The notes: generated from the sequence alone by a model not told the origin. DNA of 64,000 nt from Fervidobacterium sp. (GCA_026419195.1 JANZZV010000001.1:1-64000); one strand, 5' to 3'; counted from the first letter of the stretch, positions 35,629 through 44,459 are shown. Program-made: numbers and translations.

Positions 35629-37740
35629 ATGTTTGCGTGTAATTTCACAAAAGACCTTCTGATTTCGGCAGAAATTCATTATTTCAGATTATCTCCTGAA
35701 TGCTGGGAAGATAGAATAATGAAAGCAAAAGAAGCTGGTTGTAGTGTAATTTCTTCGTATATTCCATGGATTGTCCACGAGGAAATTGAAAAAGAATATT
35801 GTTTTGATGGATGGTATGATTTGAGGAAATTCTTAGAGTTGGTTGAAAGAAATGGCATGCAATTCATAGCTCGACCTGGACCTTTTGTGATGGCAGAGTT
35901 GAAAAATGAGGGAATACCTTTCTGGGTATATGAAAAATATCCACATCTTGTACCATTAACATGGGATGGAAAGAAAGTTGAAAATTCAACAATTGTGTAC
36001 AATCATCCAGATTTCTTGAAGGAAGTTAAACTCTGGTATCTTAAAGTAGCAAGCATTTTGAAACCTTTTGTTGATAATGGAGTTGTATGTGGGATTCAAA
36101 TTGACAATGAGATAGGAATGTTGCAGTGGATTAATAATACACCAGATCTCTCAGATTTTACACTTTCGAGATTTGTGGAATGGCTTGTTAAGAATTATGG
36201 AGAAGATCGATATGGTTTTCCTTTAGATTTTTCATCCACAACTTTCATGCGTTTGAGAAGTCCAGAAGAATATTTTCGTGATTTATTTATAAGCGATTAT
36301 TCGAAATTTATAAGAAAGGAATTTTCACTTTATGTCTCAAATTTGCTTGGATTTTTTCACGAATTTGGCATTGACACAAATTTTTTGCTAAATGTTCATG
36401 GAACAGCGGGTGGAAAGGCCCACACATTTCCCATAGGTATTTCGCAACTTGAGATTGCTTACAAAGAAAATGACGTAATTCCTACTACAGATGTTTATCT
36501 TGGTACGTTTTCTGTGAAGAATTTTCATGATTTGTGGAATATCAACGAAATAGTAAAGAGTACAAACAAAAAGACGTTGTACGGTTGTATGGAATTTGAA
36601 TGTGGAGATGGGAATTATGGAAACGATTATGGAGAAAGAATATTACCAGAAAGTATATTACATAAATTATTGTTATCAGCAATTCAAGGTAACAAGTTAA
36701 TTAATTACTACCTTTTTGCTGGAGGGATTAATTCGAAACTTAGAAGTAATGTCAAAGATGGAAACGGAAGAATAGGTTTTACAGGAGAACTTCATGGATT
36801 TGCAGCACCAGTGAAACCAGATGGGAAAACAAATTATTCGTTTGATTATCTCAAAAAGGGTAACGCGATACTTCGTGAATTTGAAATCTTGGGTTTGGAC
36901 TTCGTAAAATCATTTTTGGAGTATGATGATATCTATGTTGCCTATTTTACAGAATACTATGAGACAGAGTATTATTATAAAGATACTGCCAAAAAGGAAA
37001 ATATAGAATTCCATCGTGGGTATAATTTTTGGGATAGTTTCCTAAAAGGCTTACTTATGGCTGGTTTTAGGTATCGATTTTTAGACATGAAATACGAGTT
37101 ACCAGAGATAAATAAACTGCTGATTGTTCCGACTACAAAATACTTACCAAAGCATGGGCAAGAAAAGATCCTTGAATTCATTGACAATGGCGGAAAGGTG
37201 ATTTTGTATGGTGACCTGCCTGTTTACGATGAGTATGGTAGTAATTGTACTATACTAATAGATTACTTAAAAGTGAAACCAGGTAAGGAATACTTTTCCT
37301 CACATAAGTTTTTTCTTTCAATTTCACCGAGTTATGCATTTCCTTTTGCTGAGTTTCGTACAGACTGGGCAAGACAAATTATCCAAGATGAGGGTAATGC
37401 TTTACCGTTGGCCTTTGTTACCCAAAGTGATAGTACCTGTGGCTTGTATCTAAGGGATAGAAATACATTGTTACTAACAACCCACTTTAATTGCAACCCA
37501 GTGTTCTTCAAAATCCTGTTATCACTCATGGGTGTAGAACCTAAATGCGAAGTTATTGGGGAATATAAAGATGCGGAAACGGTTGTAGGTGTCTATCCAT
37601 TTCTTTTGTCAAATGACAGCCAATATCTGCTTATAATGAACATAGAACCAATAGATAAAACAGTAACTGTGAAGCTACCTAATGTTGTTATTAACAATTT
37701 AGAAATACCTAAAAATGGGGTAAAGTTGATCAAATTGTGA
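35629..37740 (+). CDS. second GH35 family glycosidase, divergent from lacI
   Basis: The 703-residue protein starts at ATG 35629 after AAAGGAGGAA. It is a paralogue of the operon's GH35 enzyme: ISAEIHYFRLSPECWEDRI, SSYIPWIVHE, ARPGPFVMAELKNEG, acid/base Glu161 in IQIDNEIG and likely nucleophile Glu322 in CMEFECG. There is no signal peptide. It lacks the first 15 residues of its paralogue and differs around the nucleophile, so its substrate may differ. It is monocistronic and lies divergently from lacI with an operator between them. A beta-galactosidase or beta-glucoside-acting function are both open. Confidence 0.82.
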   Translation: MFACNFTKDLLISAEIHYFRLSPECWEDRIMKAKEAGCSVISSYIPWIVHEEIEKEYCFDGWYDLRKFLELVERNGMQFIARPGPFVMAELKNEGIPFWVYEKYPHLVPLTWDGKKVENSTIVYNHPDFLKEVKLWYLKVASILKPFVDNGVVCGIQIDNEIGMLQWINNTPDLSDFTLSRFVEWLVKNYGEDRYGFPLDFSSTTFMRLRSPEEYFRDLFISDYSKFIRKEFSLYVSNLLGFFHEFGIDTNFLLNVHGTAGGKAHTFPIGISQLEIAYKENDVIPTTDVYLGTFSVKNFHDLWNINEIVKSTNKKTLYGCMEFECGDGNYGNDYGERILPESILHKLLLSAIQGNKLINYYLFAGGINSKLRSNVKDGNGRIGFTGELHGFAAPVKPDGKTNYSFDYLKKGNAILREFEILGLDFVKSFLEYDDIYVAYFTEYYETEYYYKDTAKKENIEFHRGYNFWDSFLKGLLMAGFRYRFLDMKYELPEINKLLIVPTTKYLPKHGQEKILEFIDNGGKVILYGDLPVYDEYGSNCTILIDYLKVKPGKEYFSSHKFFLSISPSYAFPFAEFRTDWARQIIQDEGNALPLAFVTQSDSTCGLYLRDRNTLLLTTHFNCNPVFFKILLSLMGVEPKCEVIGEYKDAETVVGVYPFLLSNDSQYLLIMNIEPIDKTVTVKLPNVVINNLEIPKNGVKLIKL

Positions 37741-37763
37741 TGTTTGAAAAGACTTTTAGTTCA

Positions 37764-38561
37764 TCACTCGATTCCTACTATGTTTGCAAAACGTTTCTTC
37801 GTTCTTTCTTTGCGATACGAATAAAACAGCTCTGTGCATTTGTATGTATCAATCATAGAAAACTCCATGTGCTTTACTCCAATGGATTTAAGGGTAATCT
37901 CTACTGCTTTCCATAAGTTAACATAGATCTTATCGCGGTGTTCGCTGATTACTTGTTGCCCGAATTTCAAGAAAAACTCAGTTGCAATTTCTTTACCTAC
38001 TTCAAAACTCTCAGGTCCTATCGAAGGTCCAACGGTAACAAGTATTTCTTCCGGATGTGAACCAAACTCTGTATTCATTTTCAGTATTAATTCTTTCGCA
38101 ATTTCCATTAAGGTACCACGCCATCCTGAATGAGCGACACCAATGACTATGTTAACTGGGTCATAAGCTAAAATGGGCATGCAGTCAGCATATGTAGTGA
38201 CTAAGAATAGACCTTTTTCGTTGGTTATCAATCCGTCTACATCTTTAAGCTTTCTGTTCCAGTACGGTTGTCCTATGTCTTCTGATGTCACAACTTTTAT
38301 GTTTTTACCATGTACTTGATGTGAAAATACACATTTGTTTGGGTCTATTCCCGATACCTTTGAAAAAAGTTCAAAATTCTTTGGAAAGTTTTCATCACTC
38401 ACGGCCATGTTCAGTTCGGAAAGGCATGATCGAATTTCTTGAGATGTTATTTTTCTTGTTGTAAAGTAATGCTTTATGTTTGTAAAGTTGAGGAATAGTT
38501 TTGATTGAGCGACTACAACGCCTCCTAAATCTTTTATGACGTAATTCCCATAATGTGGCAT
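37764..38561 (-). CDS. pgeF: PgeF/YfiH multicopper-oxidase-like (LACC1 family) protein
   Basis: The 265-residue protein has the family's zinc/copper ligand set: FSHQVHGK (His about 84), TTYADCMPIL (Cys) and GVAHSGWRGT (His). It ends with the YSYRKERTKKRFANIVGIE segment. Family members act as purine nucleoside phosphorylase/adenosine deaminase-like enzymes, and in E. coli the protein removes mis-incorporated residues from peptidoglycan precursors. The start ATG follows GGGGG. It is convergent with the GH35 gene and stands alone, so context adds nothing on function. Confidence 0.9.
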   Translation of the reverse strand: MPHYGNYVIKDLGGVVVAQSKLFLNFTNIKHYFTTRKITSQEIRSCLSELNMAVSDENFPKNFELFSKVSGIDPNKCVFSHQVHGKNIKVVTSEDIGQPYWNRKLKDVDGLITNEKGLFLVTTYADCMPILAYDPVNIVIGVAHSGWRGTLMEIAKELILKMNTEFGSHPEEILVTVGPSIGPESFEVGKEIATEFFLKFGQQVISEHRDKIYVNLWKAVEITLKSIGVKHMEFSMIDTYKCTELFYSYRKERTKKRFANIVGIE

Positions 38562-38922
38562 ATTATTACCCCCGATAGGTTATGCTCTTTATGAAAATTA
38601 TACCATGAAACTCTTCTTGGTTTAAGATGATATGATGTCGTTTCATATATGTTTGGAAAACTTGTAAGACTTAAAGCATAGCTTAGCATATTAAGCAACC
38701 ACATATTTCACAATAATCCACTGAATTTCTTTCAGCTTTCTCATGATCTATTCGTAGATAATTTATTATCAATGATTTTGATTAACAATTATCAAGGTTT
38801 GGGAACGTTTAGCAGATTGGCAAAAGCAAGTAACAAAATAGCTTGCGGTTGAAATTTACATTTTCACTTGTTATTAAACAGGCAAAAGAAACTTCAAAAA
38901 AGTGAATTAGGAGACGAAAAGA

Positions 38923-38951
38923 TTGACATTCTTAGAAACTCTAAGGATAAT
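38923..38951 (+). promoter_or_regulatory. strong sigma-70-like promoter
   Basis: TTGACA (38923-38928) is followed after 17 bases by GATAAT (38946-38951). It lies about 100 bp upstream of the acetyltransferase start and could drive the ten-gene operon. Confidence 0.65.
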
Positions 38952-39018
38952 GTAAAAAGTAGTATGATTTGTTGCATTAGTAAGATACAGATTTTCTTAT
39001 CGTGTTTTTGGAATTTCT

Positions 39019-39028
39019 ATGTTATAAT
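39019..39028 (+). promoter_or_regulatory. extended -10 promoter element
   Basis: TGTTATAAT ends at 39028, 21 bp before the acetyltransferase ATG. It has the TGN extension and no clear -35. It may be a second start for the same operon. Confidence 0.5.
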
Positions 39029-39049
39029 TAAATTGGGGTGTGAAAAATT

Positions 39050-39646
39050 ATGGAGTCGATTAGAAAAGCGCAGTTATCAGATGCAGACGTGATAGCAAGC
39101 TTGATTCTTGAAACCGGTTTAAGATTCTTACCCTTGGTCTTCGGTCCTCATGTGAAGCTGATACTTGGGAGGCTTGTGAAAACTCCCGGTACTGTTTTTT
39201 ACTTAGACAATATACATGTTTTGGAAATCGAAGAGGGGAAGGTTGTGGGTGTGCTTGTAGCATTCCCTGGAAATGTTATTAGAAAGCGTGCTCTGAAAAC
39301 GGCAGTTGTTCTTTATCAAATAATGGGATTTGAACTTATAAAAAGACTTGGAATATTCAGACTCGTTTGGATGAGAAACAAGATTAGAAACGATGAATTT
39401 TATATTTCTAATATTGCCATAGACAGAAAGTATCGTGGAATGGGATATGGAAGTAAATTGATGAATTACGCCGAAAAGTTAGCACGCGAGCATAATTTAC
39501 GTAAGATTTCACTTGACGTGGAGAATACAAATACTTTAGCCATAGAACTATACAGAAAACTTGGCTACACGGGAAAAAAGGTTAAGAGGGTGTATATAAA
39601 AGGCACAAAGTTTGTGTTTGTAAGAATGGTTAAAGAGTTAAATTGA
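39050..39646 (+). CDS. GNAT family N-acetyltransferase
   Basis: This is a 198-residue protein with the GNAT acetyl-CoA site: ISNIAIDRKYRGMGYGSKLMNYAEKLAREH (residues about 115-145) and the following SLDVENTNTLAIELYRKLGY strand-helix unit. It resembles RimI-like acetyltransferases. The first 50 residues (SLILETGLRFLPLVFGPHVKLILGRL) are more hydrophobic than usual. A GGGGTG site precedes the ATG. It is the first gene of an operon with yqeH, pduL, dnaN and others. Its acceptor is unknown. Confidence 0.85.
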   Translation: MESIRKAQLSDADVIASLILETGLRFLPLVFGPHVKLILGRLVKTPGTVFYLDNIHVLEIEEGKVVGVLVAFPGNVIRKRALKTAVVLYQIMGFELIKRLGIFRLVWMRNKIRNDEFYISNIAIDRKYRGMGYGSKLMNYAEKLAREHNLRKISLDVENTNTLAIELYRKLGYTGKKVKRVYIKGTKFVFVRMVKELN

Positions 39647-39664
39647 TATTTCATTAGGGGTGAA

Positions 39665-40786
39665 ATGGTGAAAAATTTTGAAAAATGCCCTGGTTGTGGT
39701 AGTGAAATTCAATTTGTTAGACCTGGAAAGCCAGGATTCATACCATTGGATGTCTATGAGAAGCGTTTGAAAGAAGGTAAAGAGATATTGTGTCAAAGAT
39801 GTTTTAAACTGAAACATTATGGTATGCTCACTGGCGAAATAGATGAAGAAGAGATATCTAAGTTTCTCAAAAATTTTATCGATAGGTTTGATAATATCCT
39901 ATATGTTATAGATATACTTGATTTTGAAGGCACTTATAGGGCAGAGATTGATGAAATTATTGGAAGAAAGAATGTTATATACGTTATAAACAAATTTGAT
40001 ATCTTACCAAGAAGCATTAGCGGAGTCCAATTGAAGAAATGGCTTCTAGAAAGAATTCCAAACGCGACTAAAGAGAATGTATTCATGACCAGTACGAAAA
40101 ATGGTTTTGGAATAAGCAAACTCCAAGAATATCTCACCAAATTAAAAGGTGATATGCTTGTAATAGGTGTTACAAATGTTGGTAAATCGTCGCTTTTAAG
40201 GATGATTACAAATTCAAAAGCAATCGTTTCTCCCTATCCTGGAACTACTATTGGTGTGATAAGACATAGGTTGGGGAACTTAAGAATTTACGACACGCCG
40301 GGAATTATGGTCAATGACAGAGTAATTGATCTGTTCGATCCAAAATGCCAAGCTACTGTGCTTTCAAAAGGAGAGATTTCTCGCAAAACATTTAAACCAT
40401 ATCCAAATGAAGTTATATTTATAAGTGGATTATGTAAACTGCGAGCAGAATTAAAAGGTGATCATAATCTAAGACCGATATTCCAAATATATGCTCCGGA
40501 GAAAGTTACTTTCCATAAAACTAAGAGTACAGAATTTATTACAAATTTTTCAAAGTATTTTGGTAAAGAACTTTACCCGCCTTGTGGAAAATTTGATGTG
40601 AGCAAGTTATCGTTTAAAATAGTTGATTTTGAGATAGATGAAGAACATGAACTTTCCATACCTGGTTTGTGTTGGATCAACGTAAAAAGAGGACCCGTTA
40701 AGTTTAAAATTGAAATTCCCCAAAATGTTACCGTGCAATCACGTCCTTCGTTAATTAAACCGAAAAGGAAAGTTAAAAAACATTAA
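39665..40786 (+). CDS. yqeH: YqeH-type circularly permuted GTPase (ribosome biogenesis)
   Basis: The 373-residue protein has a treble-clef zinc motif (CPGCGS near residue 8 and CQRC near 40). The GTPase motifs are in permuted order: G4 NKFD (about 114) comes before G1 GVTNVGKSSL (about 165) and G3 DTPG. That order and the zinc motif define YqeH, which acts in assembly of the 30S subunit. The C-terminal part holds the YqeH-specific RNA-binding region. ATG 39665 or GTG 39668 are both possible starts after AGGGGTG. It lies 18 bp after the acetyltransferase gene. Confidence 0.93.
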   Translation: MVKNFEKCPGCGSEIQFVRPGKPGFIPLDVYEKRLKEGKEILCQRCFKLKHYGMLTGEIDEEEISKFLKNFIDRFDNILYVIDILDFEGTYRAEIDEIIGRKNVIYVINKFDILPRSISGVQLKKWLLERIPNATKENVFMTSTKNGFGISKLQEYLTKLKGDMLVIGVTNVGKSSLLRMITNSKAIVSPYPGTTIGVIRHRLGNLRIYDTPGIMVNDRVIDLFDPKCQATVLSKGEISRKTFKPYPNEVIFISGLCKLRAELKGDHNLRPIFQIYAPEKVTFHKTKSTEFITNFSKYFGKELYPPCGKFDVSKLSFKIVDFEIDEEHELSIPGLCWINVKRGPVKFKIEIPQNVTVQSRPSLIKPKRKVKKH

Positions 40787-40828
40787 TATGAATTACCTAT
40801 CAGATTTCAGAGAGGAGGAGTATTATAT

Positions 40829-41419
40829 ATGAAGAAGAAGGAGTATCCTATTGTTACAGGAGTGAGTAACAGGCACGTTCATCTTTCGAGGGAAGACGTA
40901 GAAATACTTTTTGGAAAGGATTACCAACTTACACCTATAAAAGATTTAGGTCAACCTGGTCAATTTGCTTGCAAAGAAACGGTTATAATAGTTGGTCCGA
41001 AAGGGGCAATTGAAGGTGTAAGAGTTCTCGGACCAGAAAGAAAAGAAACACAAGTGGAGATATCGTTGACAGACGCTTTCAAGCTTGGAGTAATGCCTCC
41101 TGTGAGGGATAGTGGAGATATAGAAAATACACCTGGTATTACAATAGTTGGTCCAAAAGGAAGTGTTGTTAAGTCTAAGGGTGTGATTCTTGCCAAAAGA
41201 CATATACATATGCATACGAATGATGCAGAAAAATTTGGTCTAAAAGACAAAGATATCGTAAAAGTTGTTGTTGAAAAAGAAGGCCGAAGACTTATATTTG
41301 ACGATGTACTTATAAGAGTAAGTGAAAAATTTGCTCTTGAATTTCACGTGGATACTGATGAAGCAAATGCTGCAATGCTTAAGACAGGAGATTATGTCTA
41401 TATTGTTGAAGAACTATAA
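40829..41419 (+). CDS. pduL: PduL-type phosphotransacylase
   Basis: The 196-residue enzyme shows the PduL signature: GVSNRHVHLSREDVE with zinc-binding His at the N-terminus, the DLGQPGQFAC segment, VRVLGPERKETQVE, and the second metal site AKRHIHMHTNDA near residue 128. PduL swaps phosphate and CoA on short acyl groups. No microcompartment shell genes are near, so it most likely interconverts acetyl-CoA and acetyl phosphate for ATP synthesis by acetate kinase. A GAGGAGG site precedes the ATG. It lies in the yqeH-dnaN operon. Confidence 0.92.
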   Translation: MKKKEYPIVTGVSNRHVHLSREDVEILFGKDYQLTPIKDLGQPGQFACKETVIIVGPKGAIEGVRVLGPERKETQVEISLTDAFKLGVMPPVRDSGDIENTPGITIVGPKGSVVKSKGVILAKRHIHMHTNDAEKFGLKDKDIVKVVVEKEGRRLIFDDVLIRVSEKFALEFHVDTDEANAAMLKTGDYVYIVEEL

Positions 41420-41472
41420 AGGTAATTTATCGGTCGAGTACTTTAGTTCTATGTTACAAGGGGTGTCTTATT

Positions 41473-41661
41473 TTGAAGGTAGAGTATGAATTTAAAATCT
41501 ATGAATTTAATGAATCTTTGAAAGGATATGAGTTGATGAAAAGATTGAATTTGAATCCTGAAGAACATTTGATTATTGTTGATGGTGAACTATATACAGA
41601 AGATAGAATTATTAAAAAGGACCAGAATGTCAAAATTGTTAAAGTTACAAGTAGTGGTTGA
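41473..41661 (+). CDS. ThiS/MoaD-like small beta-grasp protein
   Basis: This 62-residue protein starts at TTG 41473 after AGGGGTG. Its pattern, strand-strand-LKGYELMKRLNLNPEEHLIIVDGELYTED-IIKKDQNVKIVKV, fits the ubiquitin-like sulfur carriers ThiS and MoaD. Those end in Gly-Gly, the attachment point of sulfur, whereas this one ends in Ser-Ser-Gly. It is followed by the HD-GYP gene and preceded by pduL; no thiamine or molybdopterin genes are near. A sulfur-carrier role is therefore doubtful and a structural or adaptor role possible. Confidence 0.7.
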   Translation: MKVEYEFKIYEFNESLKGYELMKRLNLNPEEHLIIVDGELYTEDRIIKKDQNVKIVKVTSSG

Positions 41662-41720
41662 AATTGAAATGGAATTTTCTCATTATTCCAAAAAAAGTAC
41701 GCTCATTAGGAGGTTTCAAG

Positions 41721-42884
41721 GTGAACGTTACTGTATTTGTTATACTCTTAGTCATCTCAGTTTTGCTCAATTTCTTTCTAATATATAGAAATTACAAGAA
41801 GAAGACAAAAATAAACTATTTGTCAAAACAGGTGCAAAAACTCAGAGACTTGTCAACCAGATTCAGAGATATAGTTGTTCAAAGGGAAGAACTCTTTTAC
41901 AAAAACATGCATGAAGTTTCCCTTAGTTTTTTTGAAGGAGTGAAAAGTAGTTACTTGATAACGTTTGATGGTGAATTTGGAAAAGTTGTTTCACACACAG
42001 GGGTTGATCATAAGTCTTCAGCGATTGAACTCAAAAATATTAAAAAGACAGACTTACCTTACTTTGCTGAAAGGGTTTACGTTGTAGAAAAAGAAAAAAT
42101 TGGTTGGCTGCTCGATCCATCCTTGAATATTTCAACAAAAGATTCAAAATTTCTTGTTTCTGACATACACATAGGTGGTGAACTGAAGGCTAAGCTTATA
42201 ATCGAACGTGATTCACCATTTGTTTCGGAAGAGATAGAGACATTAAAGAGTTTAAGTGGATTTTTTACATCGTTCATAGCCACACACAACTATCTGTCCA
42301 ATCAGGGCAAATTTCAAAAAGATATGATATTAACTATCATTCGCATCCTTGAATATCATGATCCATACACTAAGGGACATTCGAAAAACGTTGCTAATTT
42401 AGCTTCTTTACTTGCTGAAAAGCTTGGGTTAAATGACGAAATGATAAAGAAGACTTATTGGGCTGCACTAGTGCACGACATCGGAAAAATTGTTGTACCA
42501 TCGGCTATACTTAATAAAGAGGGTAAACTTACTATACAGGAGTATGAGATTATCAAAAAGCACGCCATTTACGGACATGACTTTCTTTCAACTTCAAGTG
42601 AACTGAGAGAATTGGCAAAGTATGTCCTTCATCATCATGAGCGTTGGGATGGAAAAGGATATCCATCCGGTTTGCAAGGGGACGATATCCCAATTATTTC
42701 CCGTATAATAGCAGTTGTGGACGCGTGGGATGCAATGATAAGTGACAGACCTTACAGAAAAGGATTAACAGTTGAGGAGGCAAAGAAAGAATTAATCGAA
42801 CACTCTGGGATGCAATTTGATCCAAATATAGTGAAAGGATTCATTGAAATAGTAGACAAAGAATTCTTGAGAACAAAGCTGTAA
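41721..42884 (+). CDS. membrane HD-GYP phosphodiesterase
   Basis: I place the start at GTG 41721, 7 bases after AGGAGG; the frame is open from TTG 41658 but lacks a site there. The 387-residue protein has one membrane helix (residues about 3-20), a short coiled coil, and a degenerate GAF-like domain (about 60-190). The HD-GYP domain (about 195-375) has LVHDIGKIVVPSAIL and HHHERWDGKGYPSGL, the full catalytic signature. Such proteins usually degrade cyclic-di-GMP or related dinucleotides. The GAF-like part may sense a signal. It directly precedes dnaN. Confidence 0.9.
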   Translation: MNVTVFVILLVISVLLNFFLIYRNYKKKTKINYLSKQVQKLRDLSTRFRDIVVQREELFYKNMHEVSLSFFEGVKSSYLITFDGEFGKVVSHTGVDHKSSAIELKNIKKTDLPYFAERVYVVEKEKIGWLLDPSLNISTKDSKFLVSDIHIGGELKAKLIIERDSPFVSEEIETLKSLSGFFTSFIATHNYLSNQGKFQKDMILTIIRILEYHDPYTKGHSKNVANLASLLAEKLGLNDEMIKKTYWAALVHDIGKIVVPSAILNKEGKLTIQEYEIIKKHAIYGHDFLSTSSELRELAKYVLHHHERWDGKGYPSGLQGDDIPIISRIIAVVDAWDAMISDRPYRKGLTVEEAKKELIEHSGMQFDPNIVKGFIEIVDKEFLRTKL

Positions 42885-42900
42885 AGGAGGGAGTAAGTGA

Positions 42901-44004
42901 ATGTTAAGATTTACAGTGAATAAATCAGAGATCGAGAAAAAAATTTCAATTGCATCTTCTGCAATAGGTTCAAGAACTGTAGATCCTATTTTACAGTGTT
43001 TGTTATTTAAACCTGTTAACGGTCATTTGAGAATACACGCAACTGATTTACAAACGTCGGTTATTTCTGATGTGCGGGTTGGAGAATACGAAGGAAATGA
43101 ACCATTTGCGGTTGATGCAGAGTTGATAGATGATATTGTCAAAAATCTGCCCGAAGACGAAGTAACATTTGAATATTCAAAAGGTAAACTTATTATTAGG
43201 AGTGGAAAAGCCAAATACAGTATCGCAACAGTTACTGATACAGAAAGGTTTCCTATCGTACAAGCAGATGAGAGTGGCGTGAATTTTAGTATAGACACAT
43301 CAATATTAGAAGAAATGATTGATAAAGTAAGCTTTTGTGCCTCGACTGAAACTGCTATGCGAGCGTTGAACGGTGTTTACTGGGAGATTCACGGCGGTTT
43401 CTTAAGGTTAGTTGCAAGTGATGGTTATAGGCTTTCATTAGCTGAGCAAAAACTTAATATAGAGAGCGAATTTGATTTTATAGTTGCACTGAAAAGTGTA
43501 AAAGAACTTGAGAAGTTGTTATCGACGACAACAGAACCGATTATAAATATCACTTATGATCACTCGCTTGTTTCATTTAGCGCTGGAGATGTAACAACGA
43601 TTGTGAGAACCGTTGAAGAAAATTTCCCCGATTACAAACGGGTACTCCCCAAAGTTTTTAAGACGAGAGTAGTTTTAAACCTTGACGATTTTTCGGAAGC
43701 GTTAAAGCGTGTTATGATAATAGCAAAAAGAGGAAATGAAAAGGTACAGTTAAAGATCACGGATGATGTTATGGAACTCGCAAGCCAAAGTTCTGACTTC
43801 GGAGAAGTTGTTGAGAGTATACCTGTAACAAAAGATGGAGAAGATCTTATAGTTAATTTTAATCCTAAGTTTCTTAACGAAGCTGTACGTCATATCGATG
43901 AGAAAGAGATAGAATTCAATTTTGTAGATAGTCTTAGTCCGTTGCAAATTAATCCAAGGAACGTGGGTGGTTATATGTACATAGTCTTGCCAGTGAGAGC
44001 ATAA
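42901..44004 (+). CDS. dnaN: DNA polymerase III beta subunit (sliding clamp)
   Basis: The 367-residue protein has the three-fold clamp architecture and family strings: AVDAELIDDIVKNLPEDEV, FCASTETAMRALNGVYWEI, LVASDGYRLSLAEQ and the C-terminal INPRNVGGYMYIVLPVR, which forms part of the partner-binding pocket. It is the processivity clamp of the replicative polymerase. A GGAGGG site precedes the ATG. It is not beside dnaA; instead it lies in a mixed operon between an HD-GYP gene and a pilin-like gene. Confidence 0.96.
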   Translation: MLRFTVNKSEIEKKISIASSAIGSRTVDPILQCLLFKPVNGHLRIHATDLQTSVISDVRVGEYEGNEPFAVDAELIDDIVKNLPEDEVTFEYSKGKLIIRSGKAKYSIATVTDTERFPIVQADESGVNFSIDTSILEEMIDKVSFCASTETAMRALNGVYWEIHGGFLRLVASDGYRLSLAEQKLNIESEFDFIVALKSVKELEKLLSTTTEPIINITYDHSLVSFSAGDVTTIVRTVEENFPDYKRVLPKVFKTRVVLNLDDFSEALKRVMIIAKRGNEKVQLKITDDVMELASQSSDFGEVVESIPVTKDGEDLIVNFNPKFLNEAVRHIDEKEIEFNFVDSLSPLQINPRNVGGYMYIVLPVRA

Positions 44005-44037
44005 TTTCATAATATAACCCAAAAGAAGGTGCAAAGT

Positions 44038-44433
44038 TTGAGAAGAGGATTTACTCTGATTGAATTACTTATTGTGATGTCGATAATAGCTGCATTAATG
44101 TCTGTTGCAACGCCAGTTGGTATAAACGCACTCCAGCAAGCTAAGGCTACCAATGTTGCTTCGAACTTTAGAGTTCTTAATCAGGCATTAATTCAGATGC
44201 TAACCTTGGAACAAAATCCACCAACAAGTGGGGATATAATTGGTTATCTTGTGACTAATAATTATTTATCAACACACCCTCAAGGATTTCAAATTATCTA
44301 TAACCAAACGGAGAAGGCATATGTGATTACTTACTTAAACTCAGATATTGATCCTTTAAAAGTGAGAGCATTGAACCAATCAGTTGAGTTGGATAGTAAT
44401 AATAAACTGATCCTTAAAGTTCCTAGGATGTGA
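44038..44433 (+). CDS. type IV pilin-like / pseudopilin protein
   Basis: I use TTG 44038, 7 bases after AAGAAGGTG, giving LRRGFTLIELLIVMSIIAALM: a short basic leader, Gly-Phe cleavage site, Glu5 and the hydrophobic helix of class III signal peptides. The 131-residue protein then has a helix (INALQQAKATNVASNFRVLNQALIQML) and a small globular part without cysteines. A prepilin peptidase would cleave after the Gly. No other pilus genes are near, so it may be a minor pilin or part of a DNA-uptake or secretion filament. Confidence 0.85.
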   Translation: MRRGFTLIELLIVMSIIAALMSVATPVGINALQQAKATNVASNFRVLNQALIQMLTLEQNPPTSGDIIGYLVTNNYLSTHPQGFQIIYNQTEKAYVITYLNSDIDPLKVRALNQSVELDSNNKLILKVPRM

Positions 44434-44459
44434 AATTTTCAATTTTGAGGAGTTTTAAT

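Larger units (their letters stand above)
38562..39049. other. intergenic region with promoters of the plus-strand operon
   Basis: The stretch between pgeF and the acetyltransferase is AT-rich and has no convincing gene; the 74-codon open frame from 38868 lacks a ribosome site and family resemblance. It contains two promoter-like elements at the right side (separate entries) and a small GCTTA/TAAGC inverted repeat near 38680. Nothing else is recognised. Confidence 0.6.

Noticed and set aside
37786-37800. AAACGTTTC string resembling the LacI operator
   Set aside because: It lies inside the 3' coding end of pgeF, far from any start, and has only a partial palindrome.
38868-39092. 74-codon plus-strand open frame before the acetyltransferase
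   Set aside because: No ribosome site, no recognisable motif, and it overlaps both promoter elements and the next gene start.
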